Below, one piece after another: positions 14,148 through 25,142 of a stretch of DNA of 64,000 nt; position 1 is the stretch's first letter; each line of letters starts with the position of its first letter. Both the position numbers and the translations under genes were made by a program. The notes under the pieces were generated by a model. It saw only the letters and a program-made list of their open reading frames with translations. It was not told the origin of the DNA and did not search any database. Origin of the DNA: Gonocerus acuteangulatus (lineage: Eukaryota > Arthropoda > Insecta > Hemiptera > Coreidae); NCBI GenBank assembly GCA_946811695.1, contig OX328123.1, positions 44,263,871-44,327,870 on the forward strand. Reading direction: 5' to 3'.

Positions 14148-14160
14148 AAATATTTATAAT

Positions 14161-15124
14161 ATATATATTATTTTATTATATATATATATATGCATATTAT
14201 TTCGGCATTTTTCTTCTGTAATTCTGTTGAGGTCTTCATGATGGATGGATTCTCTCTCTAATAATGACTGTTCTTCAGCAATTTGTTTTAGATATATGAT
14301 AGAATTTTGCAATTTTCGAAGTCACATGAAGAGTCAGTATTGTACAAAGATTGTATTATCATTATTATTGTAAAGAGTAATGGATGGGAAATATATTTCT
14401 TTTATTTGTAAGTTATTCAGTACAAATAAATATTTTCTCATGGCGAACATCTATTATTTAATGTTGTGGTTCCTCGAAAGATTTATTAGTCCCTTAAAAT
14501 AATGATAATTAGAGTCCTCAATATAAGTATATTACTTTAGTACAAGGGAATAAAGCCAATTTTGCGCAAAATATATGAGCATTGTTTATCTATATACCTA
14601 ATACTTTAATTTCAATTCTGCTATCACCATCGACTTCTTTCGTCTTCATCTTTTTTATACTATGTTCCCTGTTTCGAGTTCCTTATATCTTCAGCCTACA
14701 AATTAATCCTATTTCCGAATGGATTATAAGTAACCCAATTTAATTGGACAGCCAACGAGATAATAAATGAAAAGCTGAAAATTAACTTAAAATAATACAT
14801 GTATCGGTAAGATGGCCTAGTTGGAGGTTAAGAGAAAAGCGAGTTAATTCAACACTTTCCAAAGCTTTGAATGGGTCTTTCTGCGACCTCGTTTGATTGT
14901 GGGTTGTATGTCGAGAACTCCATGTTTCTAACTTTACAGAACTCCTTAAATTCCTTTGATGAAAAGGGAGACCCTTTGCAGCAGATAACTCTGTAAAGGA
15001 AAGTCGGTCTTGTAAATTCCTTTACCATTTCTCCAACACAAGTACTTCATGCCAAGTTGAAAAACTTGTAAAAAAAAAAAAAAAATTATTCACGCTGTGA
15101 TGAGGCGTCACAAATTATTAAATA
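14161..15124. other. non-coding, no gene seen
   Basis: Begins with TA-rich sequence, otherwise unremarkable AT-rich DNA with an A-run near 15070-15085. Confidence 0.5.
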
Positions 15125-15772
15125 CTAGCTGAATACCCGTGCTTTCACGGCAGATAAGTAGTTATTTTATTACGTTAAATATTTAACATAAAAATTAACG
15201 CTACTATGTATATAATGTTGTACAGTTTATTAAAGCACGGTTCCCGTCATGCTATATGTTATTCATCAATTGATAAGTAATAAAAGTATAATGTTTCTGG
15301 ACATTGGGGCGCATCGGACCAGTGTCAAGAAACAGATAACCTAGAGATAACCCGTTATCTATAGGTTACCAGTAACAGGAGTTCAAGAGTTCCTATTTTG
15401 TTACCTCGGATAGACCATCTCCAGGAACAGGGTAAACTCTATGAGGGACAAAATCAGAGTTTATTTATAGTATTTCAAGGTCTGTCATCATAGTTGAAAT
15501 GAAGCTCAAATAGAAATAACATAGTGAAACAAGTACAGTACGCTAACAGCTGACCTGTTTTTCCAGCAACGCTTGCTGCCTTGGCTTGCCTGCTCTCTAA
15601 CCAAAGAAAAATTCTAACCTCTCTAAAAATACTTAAAAATTCGAATTTTAAAAAATCCTTTCTTAGAGTGTTTACCTTCTAAAGGGAGTGTCCATGCAAA
15701 ACTTCAAATTTTTCTGGCGATGATAGGTCAGTGAGGAAGTGAGTGAGTGGTATTTGACAAATATATAGTAGA
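15125..15772 (-). mobile_element. non-autonomous Helitron, complete short copy
   Basis: Read on the minus strand it starts TCTACTATATATTTGTC (after an A) and ends with a hairpin CCGTG-aaag-CACGG-type stem, GTATTCAG and CTAG followed by T. The A^T insertion site, 5' TC, 3' hairpin and CTRR end together are the Helitron signature. It is 648 bp and encodes no Rep/helicase. It shares its interior with the 1156-bp copy at 19322-20477 and the worn copy at 8655-9512. Confidence 0.8.
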
Positions 15773-16508
15773 TTTAGCCATTTTATATTGGAATAAATCA
15801 AGGTCAATTTGCCATAGTTTATCTGGAACCAGTCAAGAACACAATCCTGACTATACCCTGTTTAGACAAATCCTTTAATTGGACACCTCAAATTTGCAAA
15901 TTCAAACCTCAATGAACCTGCTAAGTGAAATACTAAAAATTGATTATGCCTCGTTTAGGATCAGAAAATGCTTTGTGTGGTTAGGCAAGCGAGATAGGGT
16001 TTAATGTTCACCAATTTAGAACCAAAGCTAGGATTGAAAACAGTTTAAACTACAACCTGTTCTGATAGAGAGGTCAGTTCACTTGCGCATGGCCGAACCT
16101 CTGGGAGGGAAATATTCTCCAGGGTTCCGCTCATTGCAAATTCCCATTTCAATGAACATCGTGAAACACTCAGAACTGATTATTTATCGTATAGGTTGAG
16201 AGAAGACTTCAGTTAGTCTGGCAAGGGAAGTAGTGTTTGATGTTTATCTATAAGGAGCCAAAGCTGAAACTGAAAACAATTTTAACTGGTTGAAAACTGC
16301 CCTGTGATATCGTTTTAAGATGGATTTTTTCCCCATGGAGTATCTCCATAAGCATATAGACCGCAAGACTTTTCCCTTCAAACTATACCATCTGTCTTCG
16401 AAACCTAGGCAATTAATTAGTTTTCATCACACAAACTGACAGACGTCACATTGCCTTGTATTGATATTTAATGTGACCATAGCATAATAATATCAGAGAT
16501 ATTTAGCA
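15773..16508. other. non-coding with local internal similarity
   Basis: Two blocks look related: 15830-16050 and 16080-16300 both contain CAAATTC.CATTTCAATGAAC, a GGTT.GG.AA.G stretch and AACCAAAGCT-like text, suggesting a roughly 245-bp duplicated module. No coding sequence. Confidence 0.4.
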
Positions 16509-16731
16509 TGGGCGTAAATAGAAAATAATTTCGGGGGGGGCTGAGAGCATTTGGGGGGTATGGAATGCTACCAATCTAGAACATGGAATAGTTAGCCAAT
16601 GAATACGCAATTACACCAAAAGAAAAATATTTTGTCTGAACTAAGTGATCTTATTTAATTTATTTTTAATTTTTGTATAACACATTTTTACCGATTTCGG
16701 GGGAGCCCCCCTTTATATACGCCCATGATGT
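16509..16731. mobile_element. MITE with CATGGGCGTATATA termini (copy 1)
   Basis: Inverted ends CATGGGCGTAAATA and TATATACGCCCATG bound 223 bp with G-rich and C-rich subterminal runs. Related copies, in the opposite orientation, lie at 25402-25673 and 52750-52927. All contain the GAACT.AGTGATC / TTGTCTAACTATTC-type interior. Superfamily not determined. Confidence 0.65.
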
Positions 16732-16894
16732 TTAGATCATTTAGGTTGTTAAAATTGTTTAACTTTGAAACAAGTTCATCAAATATCCAGTAAATTAACT
16801 ATTACACGATTTTCAAATCAGAAAAAAGGTAACGATGATATTAGGAAAGTGGGTTAAAAATTCACAGGTCCTGTGCAACGATTTAATGGTGCGG

Positions 16895-17080
16895 AGCCAA
16901 CGCCCAGACCAAATTGAATAAGATCGGTTACCGTTCGGACACCGAAGTTAAGCAACATCAAGCAATGTATTAGTACATGGAAGGGTGACCACCACGTGTC
17001 ATTGGCATTATGAAAGGATTGCAATCCTATCAAGAGCCGGCACTGAAAACACAGCAGTTGTTGATCCTTCTTCTATTCTT
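16895..17080 (+). mobile_element. 5S rRNA-derived SINE (SINE3-like), copy 1
   Basis: The first 120 bp follow the layout of 5S rRNA: GCCAACGCC...ACC near the start, ACCGAAGTTAAGCAACATC (box A region) at about 16941-16959, and GGAAGGGTGACCACCA (box C region) at about 16979-16994, then CATTGGCATT. The body continues with a segment also present after the 5S-like head at 57385-57545 (GGCATTAT.AAAGG.T..CAA.CCT...AG..CGGC). A shared non-5S body shows this is a SINE family. A functional 5S gene is unlikely given many substitutions. Confidence 0.8.
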
Positions 17081-18259
17081 ATACAAGTTGCCTTGATAAA
17101 TTCTTTATATGATTTCAATCATTATTTTCTTTTACTGCTCTCGGTGGAAGAAAAAGTTGTGTGATATCTTGCAACATGTTTTCAAATAATCAAAAGGGCC
17201 TCAAGAGTATAGAATTTTACATAAGGTTGCTGAGGTAATAAGGACTTGACCTTTGCGGACTTGACCCTCAATCTCATGCTCTATGAAAAATGTATTATTT
17301 AAATTACCTAGGACAATAACTGATGACCAAATTAAAATAAATTAAAAATCTGTAGCTCAGTAATGAATTGAACTTAGCATGTAGGGCACAGAAGGTTTGT
17401 TTGAATGCAGGATTATGGTAATCATTACTGGAATTCGTAACAATAAATCTGTGAATTCGTATAAATAAATAATGTTTACTTTATCTTGTTGTTTATAAAA
17501 AAAAATAGTGTATGTATATATATAAAATAAAAAGGAAACATATATTACATTGCACACACAGCACAAAAAAATCAAAATGAATGTTCTTCTGGAATTATTT
17601 AAACAGATCAGAATCCACATTGACAGAAGTAATCGAAACAAAAATACATCCGAATAGTGTTGTAGTATGAGGTTCATGGAAAAGATACACAAACAAGGAC
17701 AAATAATACAAACAAAACAGTATTTTGTATGATCCAAAAATCTTTTTTGTAATATTTTGTTGATCCATTAACACATGAACTACTATTATTTCGCATAAAA
17801 TAATTTAATTGATAAGAAGTGGCGATAATTTACTTAACATGAACCCGAAAATCCTATCTGCAGTGAGTATGTCAATGAGCAAAGTAGGCAAAATTCCAAA
17901 AAATATCAAAGGGTATGAAATTATTTTCAATGTATAGTAACAAAGGAAGGAAATTTATCATTTCCCCCGGCTGTAGTAGGCAGTGGAGGTATACTTCCAG
18001 CAGATGGGTCCACTCAGGCCAGACCGAACTCTATAGTTCTCATTAATCTTTCGAGGAAATTCGTTCATTGTGGTAAACCAGGTCATTTTCTCCTCCTAGT
18101 CTCTCTATGTCTCCCTTTTCGCTAATTCTATCTCTAAAACTCTTCTCTTGCTCTTTAATACTCTTTCCATAGGGAGGGAACTTGCTTATATCGTCGACCT
18201 CACGACCCACAATTGATTAAAAAAAGTAACGGTAGTTCAAATTTGTGTATATATGTATT
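17081..18259. other. non-coding, no gene seen
   Basis: The 126-codon minus-strand frame at 17357-17737 is Ile/Phe/Tyr/Leu-rich because of base composition and includes an A-run and TA repeat; I do not consider it a gene. Nothing else recognised. Confidence 0.5.
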
Positions 18260-18872
18260 TATTTAGAGAGTTCCCCCTCCAAAAAACGTCCAAACTTTTA
18301 CTTCATGTTTTACTTTCATTAAAACTAATATGTTGAAATTTTGGTTACGTTTGGAGTTCAGGAAGGGCTAGAATAAAATATTTTATTAACAGACATAAAA
18401 CGTTTTGGTAACTTTTTATACTTTCCTTAATATCTCGAAAAAGGTTGAGAATCTTGGTAAACGGAAGAATACCATTAGAAAGCTTACTAAATGTTCTACA
18501 AAAAAGGTTCTGATGAAAGTTTTGATTAGGCGATGTCAATCGGAGAAATAAGTGCTTAAAACTTTAAAGTAATTGATTTCGCTTATTCGAACTGTTCTTT
18601 TTGTCTGTTTTTAATTCTTGTTATTTTTTAATTGCTTTGGATAATGTATTTGATAATAAATCAGGTTATGAAAAATAAGAAAAACAATTTAATGTTAGAG
18701 AGATTGTAAGTAGCTACTTTAAGAGTAAATGTAACTTTTAACTTTTGTTTTAAAAGTTCAAGACAATAGGTTTTGGCCAATGGGCCTTTTTCCATATCGG
18801 TCTTTCAAGACATGTAATCAAGAACAAAATAATTATAAAAAATACTGGATGTATTGTGTAATTTTCGAATAA

Positions 18873-18919
<47 letters not shown>

Positions 18920-19140
18920 GTTAGAGATATGGATTTCCAAGATATAGCTTTTCAACTGCCTAGCGGGGTCCTTCCTAGGGAGGGTTGGCCGACCCATCCA
19001 AGTAAGATCGTAAATCAAGACCTTTCTAGAAATGTGGACCTAAAATAATAACAGCTTCTATTTTAATCATTCTAAATGAGCCTAGGGATAAGAACGGAAC
19101 CGCGCTAAGATGCTGCAGTTCCTGCGAGTCGGACTTTTTT
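18260..19140 (-). mobile_element. REP-A composite repeat, minus-strand copy
   Basis: Reverse complement of blocks seen in the copies at 25143-27247 and 34143-35582: AAGTTTTAAGCACTTATT, the CTTTTTTGTAGA(G)AATTTAG block, the CTTTTCATGTCTGTTAATAA block and the terminal AAAGTCCGACTCGCAGGAAC (here ending at 19140) with TTAGCGCGGTTCC just inside. Contains (TA)n at 18876-18917. No coding capacity seen. Confidence 0.65.
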
Positions 19141-19321
19141 GAAAAGAGAAGTGTCGTTTGACCCCACTGTTCGGAGGTAACCCAGTACTAAATTAGCCCG
19201 CCCCTTCCCAGAAATATTTGTCTAGAGCAGCCTGTAGTGAGTGTTTTTAAAAAATTAGTGAATACTTTAAGGCGAAACAGTATTTGTTGTATGAGTGTAG
19301 GTATTTCAGTGGTTTTGTAAA

Positions 19322-20477
19322 TCTACTATATATTTGTCAAATACCACTCACACACTCACTCATCTATCAACGCCCAGCCCAAACCGCTCAACAGAAAATT
19401 TGGAAATTTTGCATGGACACTCCCTATATAACGTAGGCGCTCGCTAAGAAAGGATTTTTTGATATTCGTATTTTTAAGCATTTTTAGGGGTGTTTAAAGT
19501 TTGAGTTGGTTAGAGAAGGCAAGCCTAGGCAGCCTGCGTTGCTAGGACGATAAAGAACAGCTGTTACCTTACATTATCTATATCATAGTTTTATTTCTAA
19601 TTGAGGTTAATTTCAACTATGATGGCAGACCTTGAATTACTAGAAATTAACTGTCCCTCATAGAGTTTTAATTGCGTTTCTTTTCTGCCTGTCCTCGTCA
19701 GATTGGCTTGCCATATTTTTGGAGAGTTAAACCGGGACAAATTAATATGGGATGGGCATACCAGTGGGGGGGGGGAATAAAAAGAGTACAAATTATAAGC
19801 AAAACGGTTGGTGAGTTTTAAGCCTAGCAACTAACGGGAAGGGGGAATCCTAAACTGTTAGTCTACCCAAACCTTAAAAATAAGAACGGAATTTTTTTGC
19901 TACTTGATTTTCTTAAAAAAATCCGTCAGCCAAATAGTAGTGTCTGACAGCTGGCAGTGCTGTGCAGGTAGTTCCAGCGTTTTACAGTTAGATTACTTCT
20001 CATATCTTTGACACTGTGAGCAGTAGTAAAAATTTTGATTGCAGAAAAGTAACCGATTTAAAAAAGATTCTTATAAACATGAATTCATTACTTTTTACAT
20101 CTTACAGCCTTTTTCGGGACATTGATAAAACGGCGGGACACCGAAACAATTGCAAAATACCGGGACAGTCCCGGTCAAACCATGATGTATGGCATATCCT
20201 TAGGTTTTCCAGGTGAGGTAATAATATCCGGAACCCTTGCAATGCCTTCTCGCCTATAACCTTGGTAATACTCGTAGATATATTGGGTGTTACCATATGA
20301 CTTCTTGGAAACATAAACTTTTAAATTTTAACACCCATTGAATAAAATATAGTATGACGGGAACCGTGCTGTAATAAACGGCACAGAATTGTATAGTAAC
20401 GTAATTTTAATGTAACATTATTTAACGCAATAAAATAACTACTTATCTGCCGTGACGAAGCACGGGTATTCAGCTAG
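19322..20477 (+). mobile_element. non-autonomous Helitron, 1156 bp
   Basis: Begins TCTACTATATATTTGTC directly after A (19321) and ends with the hairpin CCGTGACGAAGCACGG (20449-20464), GTATTCAG, then CTAG (20474-20477) followed by T. Insertion between A and T with no target duplication is the Helitron mode. The interior includes the ACGCCCAGCCCAAACC block near the 5' end and the AACCGTGCT block shared with the other two copies, plus about 300 bp (around 19680-19960, with a G-run) absent from the short copy. No helicase ORF. Confidence 0.8.
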
Positions 20478-20999
20478 TAATTACATAAGATTGGTAGGTT
20501 CAGATTTCGCCAATTCCTAAATCTGTGTAAGCCGTCCTTTAACCGGTAATATCTTTGAGACAATGCTCAAGAACACTGCGGTGAGTCGAGTACAACACTC
20601 TAACAATTAACTGCAATATTGCTGTGAAAATTCATCTCGGTCCTGAAGAAGAAATTAATATCCAAGATGGAATTGCTGGATTTGCAGAAAGAGATTAAAG
20701 TCGTGCTTTAGACGTCGGCTATCAGGCTGAGGAGGCATTTTAACAGTCCCAACCTCGTTTCTCCCTTCATCATTCTATCTCCTTCATTCTCTCACGCTTA
20801 CTGCTTACTTTTCATTATCATATTAAAGGGCTCTCTTATTCATATATCTCCTCAGGAAGTGAATTAACTTATCTATGTATACTATATGTTTATTCACTCC
20901 TATGCTGCTGTGCACTTCACCATTTGGAAAAGTATCCTTTGAACAGTTATTATTCGTTAATGATATAATTTTTTTGTTCAATATCTACACTTTTTTTAT
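20478..20999. other. non-coding, no gene seen
   Basis: No open frame with recognisable domains and no repeat shared elsewhere in the window. Confidence 0.5.
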
Positions 21000-21013
21000 G
21001 TAATTGACAAGGT

Positions 21014-21230
21014 TGGAGAGCCGGTGGCCGACAATGTTAAGGCGTGAGCGCTTAACACTCCGCGCCTAGGGTAGTGTGTTCGATTCCCACTTGGGGTGGA
21101 GGCTCTTCTTTCGAAAAAAGAAAAGGCATCAGCCCTATCGTAGCTAGAAAAGGGTCATAACCTATAGATAACCGGTCCCGAAATTCTTAGTTAATAATAA
21201 ATGGACGTTAAACTTTAAATAAATAAATAA
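21014..21230 (+). mobile_element. SINE-B, full-length copy
   Basis: The 217-bp element starts GGAGAGCCGGTGGCCGACAA, carries a B-box-like TGTTCGATTCCCAC, then a body with GAAAAGGCATCAGCCCTATC and TAATAATAAATGGACGTTAA and a (TAAA)n tail. Perfect 14-bp target duplications GTAATTGACAAGGT flank it (21000-21013 and 21231-21244). The head is tRNA-derived, inferred from the box spacing; the parental tRNA is not assigned. Confidence 0.88.
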
Positions 21231-21244
21231 GTAATTGACAAGGT

Positions 21245-21740
21245 ATGCCAATCGGCGGACTATTTGTCATAGAATGAGCATTACTCGAAAGTAAATTACT
21301 AAATCTTCCAAAGCAATAAAATAATAAATCCATTTTAGCCTAATTTTTTTAATATATTTTCCTTATTTGAACTAATAATAAGAGTTCAAGATAAAAAAAT
21401 TATTGCACTGAAAATTTGTTTTTTTTTTTTATCTAGCAACTAGTTCTAATGTAAAAAACCAAAAAAACTTTCCTTATATAAAAAATAATACAAATAATTG
21501 ATGCTTTTACCAATGCAATTTTAACACATAAAAAAAACGTTCAAAATCTAGAATAAAAATTTCATATTGACTATCATCCAATATTTCTATTACGTAACTT
21601 TGCCTAGTATTGTATCAAGAATGCTGTGTATACTAAAGGGAAACATCTAAAGAGTTCTTATAATTTGTGAATAATGTTTCAGATTTCTAGCTTTTCCAAG
21701 GTGTCAGTGTTTTTTCTACCTTACGTCCGCCTGCCTCAAC
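21245..21740. other. non-coding, no gene seen
   Basis: AT-rich DNA between the SINE and a LINE insertion; nothing recognised apart from a T-run near 21418-21431. Confidence 0.5.
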
Positions 21741-21755
21741 TGATATTATCTTATA

Positions 21756-22718
21756 TCGAATATACAAAGAACTGAACTCTACGTTAGACCCTCACCGACT
21801 TACCTACCATGGACTGTACACAACCTAAGATTTGACTTGGAACTGACAAAATTTAAAAAGAAAAACCCCTTATCTACACATACTTACAAACACAACTTCA
21901 AAGCACATCTACAAAAAAATACAGATACGTTATTCATCTACACGGACGGATCTAAGACTTCACAAGGCACGGCCGCAGCAGCTGTAATTGATAAAAAGAC
22001 CGTCAGCATTAAACTGCCAGACCTTACAAGTAGCTATTCAGCTGAACTGCATGCCATTCTACTCGCCTTAGAGAACATACAGGACGTAACACAAGACAAG
22101 ATAACGATATGTACTGACTCACTCAGCGCAATAACAGGACTACAGAACACTTACAATCCAAACCCACTTAACATACAAATACTACAACGGATTTACGACA
22201 CGAAGAAACTGATAACAATATACTGGCTCCCAGGACACAAAGACATTGAACAAAATACAATAGTCGACAAAATTGCCAAGACTGCAACAAAACAACAACA
22301 ACAGGACATAAACCACATAACGTACAGAGATATGCAGAATGAAGCCAAGAAAATAGTTATAGAGAAGTGGCACAGATCCTGGCACATGACAATAGACAAC
22401 AAACTAAGAGAAATTAAACAAACAGTCGGTAAATGGTCATCCAGCATAAGGCAGAATAGAAGAGAAGAAGTTGTCTTATGCCGCCTAAGAATAGGCCATT
22501 CACGGCTGACGCACGTACACCTCATGACGAGACAGGACAGACCGATATGTGAAGTATGTAACACCCCACTGACAATAAAACACATTTTGACTGAATGTCG
22601 GTTGAGAGAAAACTATGACTTACCGGACAACATGACTGAACTACTCTCAGATAGAAGCCAGTATATAGACAATATATACACTTATTTAAAAAATACTAAT
22701 ATATTTAACAAACTTTGA
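21756..22718 (+). CDS. LINE ORF2 C-terminal part: RNase H plus tail domain
   Basis: This is the last third of a non-LTR retrotransposon polyprotein; the reverse transcriptase lies beyond the truncation point. Counting from 21837, the RNase H domain spans about residues 30-155: YTDGSKTSQGTA holds the first catalytic Asp, SAELHAILLALE the Glu, CTDSLSAI the second Asp, and WLPGHKDIEQNTIVDKIAK the C-terminal motif, where the usual terminal Asp is present (VDKIAK). After it comes the family tail, with VVLCRLRIGHSRLTH, a C-x2-C pair (CEVC) and HILTEC, often regarded as nucleic-acid binding. The frame is open to a stop at 22718 and continues upstream to the truncation, where no ATG is expected. RNase H would remove template RNA during target-primed reverse transcription. 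Without RT the copy cannot move. I-like or R1-like clades carry such RNase H; the clade is not decided here. Confidence 0.88.
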   Translation, partial: SNIQRTELYVRPSPTYLPWTVHNLRFDLELTKFKKKNPLSTHTYKHNFKAHLQKNTDTLFIYTDGSKTSQGTAAAAVIDKKTVSIKLPDLTSSYSAELHAILLALENIQDVTQDKITICTDSLSAITGLQNTYNPNPLNIQILQRIYDTKKLITIYWLPGHKDIEQNTIVDKIAKTATKQQQQDINHITYRDMQNEAKKIVIEKWHRSWHMTIDNKLREIKQTVGKWSSSIRQNRREEVVLCRLRIGHSRLTHVHLMTRQDRPICEVCNTPLTIKHILTECRLRENYDLPDNMTELLSDRSQYIDNIYTYLKNTNIFNKL

Positions 22719-22959
22719 CATTACGTCACATAATAAGGCCCTCTACTTACGTATCTGTCTAACATTATCTATACAGGTAATCTGAAAAGCGGATATATCT
22801 ATCTTTGAGGATAACATTACACCAATCTATTTTCAAGCATTAACTAAATCTGAACATAAACAATACAGACACAAACTAAACTGTTTGCTATGAACAAATT
22901 GCAGCATTAAATACATATTAATTGGTGAATTACTCTGTAGCGAAAAACAATAACAATAA

Positions 22960-23560
22960 TAACAAGCAATGTAGTAATAATGTGTAATATAAGTATATAG
23001 ATAATGAAAAGGAATAATGAAATAATATAAGTATATAGATAATGATAAGTATAATGTATCGATAATGATAAGTATAATGTATAGATAATGATAAGTATAA
23101 TGTATGTATAATATAATGATAAGCAATATAAGTATATAGATAATGATAAGGAATAATGTAATAATAATAGTGTGTAATAAAAGTATATATATACATAATA
23201 AGGAATAATGTAATAATAATAATGTGTAATATAAGTATATATATAATAATAAGGAATAATGTATTAATAAGAATATTAATGAATAAAAAAAATTATATAG
23301 ATATATTAATGAACGCTATAAGTCTATAGATATTAATAATGTATAATGTATGTATAATGTAAATATAAACAATTAACATAGATATAGTGCAATAATATAA
23401 GCATATGTATATATGTGTATGAATTCTGTAATTATGTAATCATCATTTATTGTCAAATCATCATATCTCCATTTATTGTCAAATCATCATATCTCCATTT
23501 ATGTTAAATCACCATTTATTGTACTCACTGTTATCATCATTTATGTAATCATCATTTATT
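22960..23560 (+). repeat. AT-rich tandem-like repeats in the LINE 3' UTR
   Basis: From 22960 to 23400 the text cycles through ATAGATAATGATAAGTATAA-like units of variable length. From 23440 to 23560 a roughly 33-bp unit with TTTATTGTCAAATCATCATA repeats. Both lie inside the TSD-bounded LINE copy and so belong to its 3' region. Confidence 0.8.
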
Positions 23561-23640
23561 GTTATAGAGTATATCGCTAAAAACTGCGAAACTTTTAATA
23601 AATAAATAAAAATAAATGATATTATCTTAGCTCTCTTATA

Positions 23641-24380
<740 letters not shown>

Positions 24381-24418
24381 TATGCATGTGTGTGTGTGCG
24401 TGTGCGTCCGTGTGTGTA

Positions 24419-25142
24419 GCGAAGTAAAAATAACATCAAACCAAAGTGACCCAACGGGCTCAAGGGTTCTGGATTGCGCAATTCGTCCTATAGGGAGGAA
24501 ACAGGCTAAATATAGTGCATGTTACCACATAAAAATTACTCGTATATATATATATATATATACATTTTAATGGCAGTCATTTTTATAACATAATAGTAGG
24601 CAGACTTGATATCAATTTAAAATAATCTTTTACGTCAAAGCAAGAATAATCCAAAATCGTTTGACATTGTAGCAATCATATGGATCGTTGAATTCTTTAT
24701 CGGGTTTAAAATATTAATAATAATGAATGTTAATAGTAGCGAGAAGAATAGGATAAATCTCCAATGTCTAAAGAATTTGAAATATTAAATTTAATATAGT
24801 GAACTAGAAGATTTGTTGACTAATGGTGGGATTTTGTTCACCCATGCCTACTCTTATTCAGGGAGCTGTGTAATATTAAGGAAAATGGGGCTGGATTTGT
24901 TGCCGTCGGCATGGTCAGGTAATCTCCTGTAATCCTGCCCTTCCAGAATCTCATTCCTTCCTTTCTCTAATCTCTATTATTTGTTCCTTTGGCGTGGCCC
25001 TAGTCTGGGCTCATCCTAAAGTCCCTTTTCCCCTGGGGCTGGTTACTCCTTTGGTAATTATTCATGGCTTTCGTGTACACCCGGTGTCCACGGAAATATT
25101 AATGTTCTCCTAATTTATTGCCCTCCAGCCACGAGCGTAAAA
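24419..25142. other. non-coding, no gene seen
   Basis: A short (TA)n lies at 24544-24561. The 24880-25110 part is less AT-rich but carries no recognised motif. Confidence 0.5.

Larger units (their letters stand above)
21754..23616 (+). mobile_element. 5'-truncated RNase H LINE with target-site duplication
   Basis: Direct repeats TGATATTATCTTA (21741-21753 and 23617-23629) bound 1.86 kb holding the 3' end of a LINE: the end of ORF2 with RNase H, a 900-bp AT-rich 3' region and a TAAATAAA tail. Truncation at the 5' side with a duplication is the expected product of target-primed reverse transcription. Confidence 0.85.

Noticed and set aside
16895..17010. Possible functional 5S rRNA gene
   Set aside because: Several substitutions in conserved positions and a trailing body shared with 57.4 kb show a SINE.
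17357..17737. 126-codon minus-strand frame that looks like a membrane protein
   Set aside because: Hydrophobicity follows from T-rich composition; it includes an A-run and (TA) repeat, with no recognisable family or neighbouring gene structure.
22182..22585. Cys-rich 130-codon minus-strand frame
   Set aside because: Antisense of the RNase H/tail domain of the LINE at 21.75-22.72 kb.
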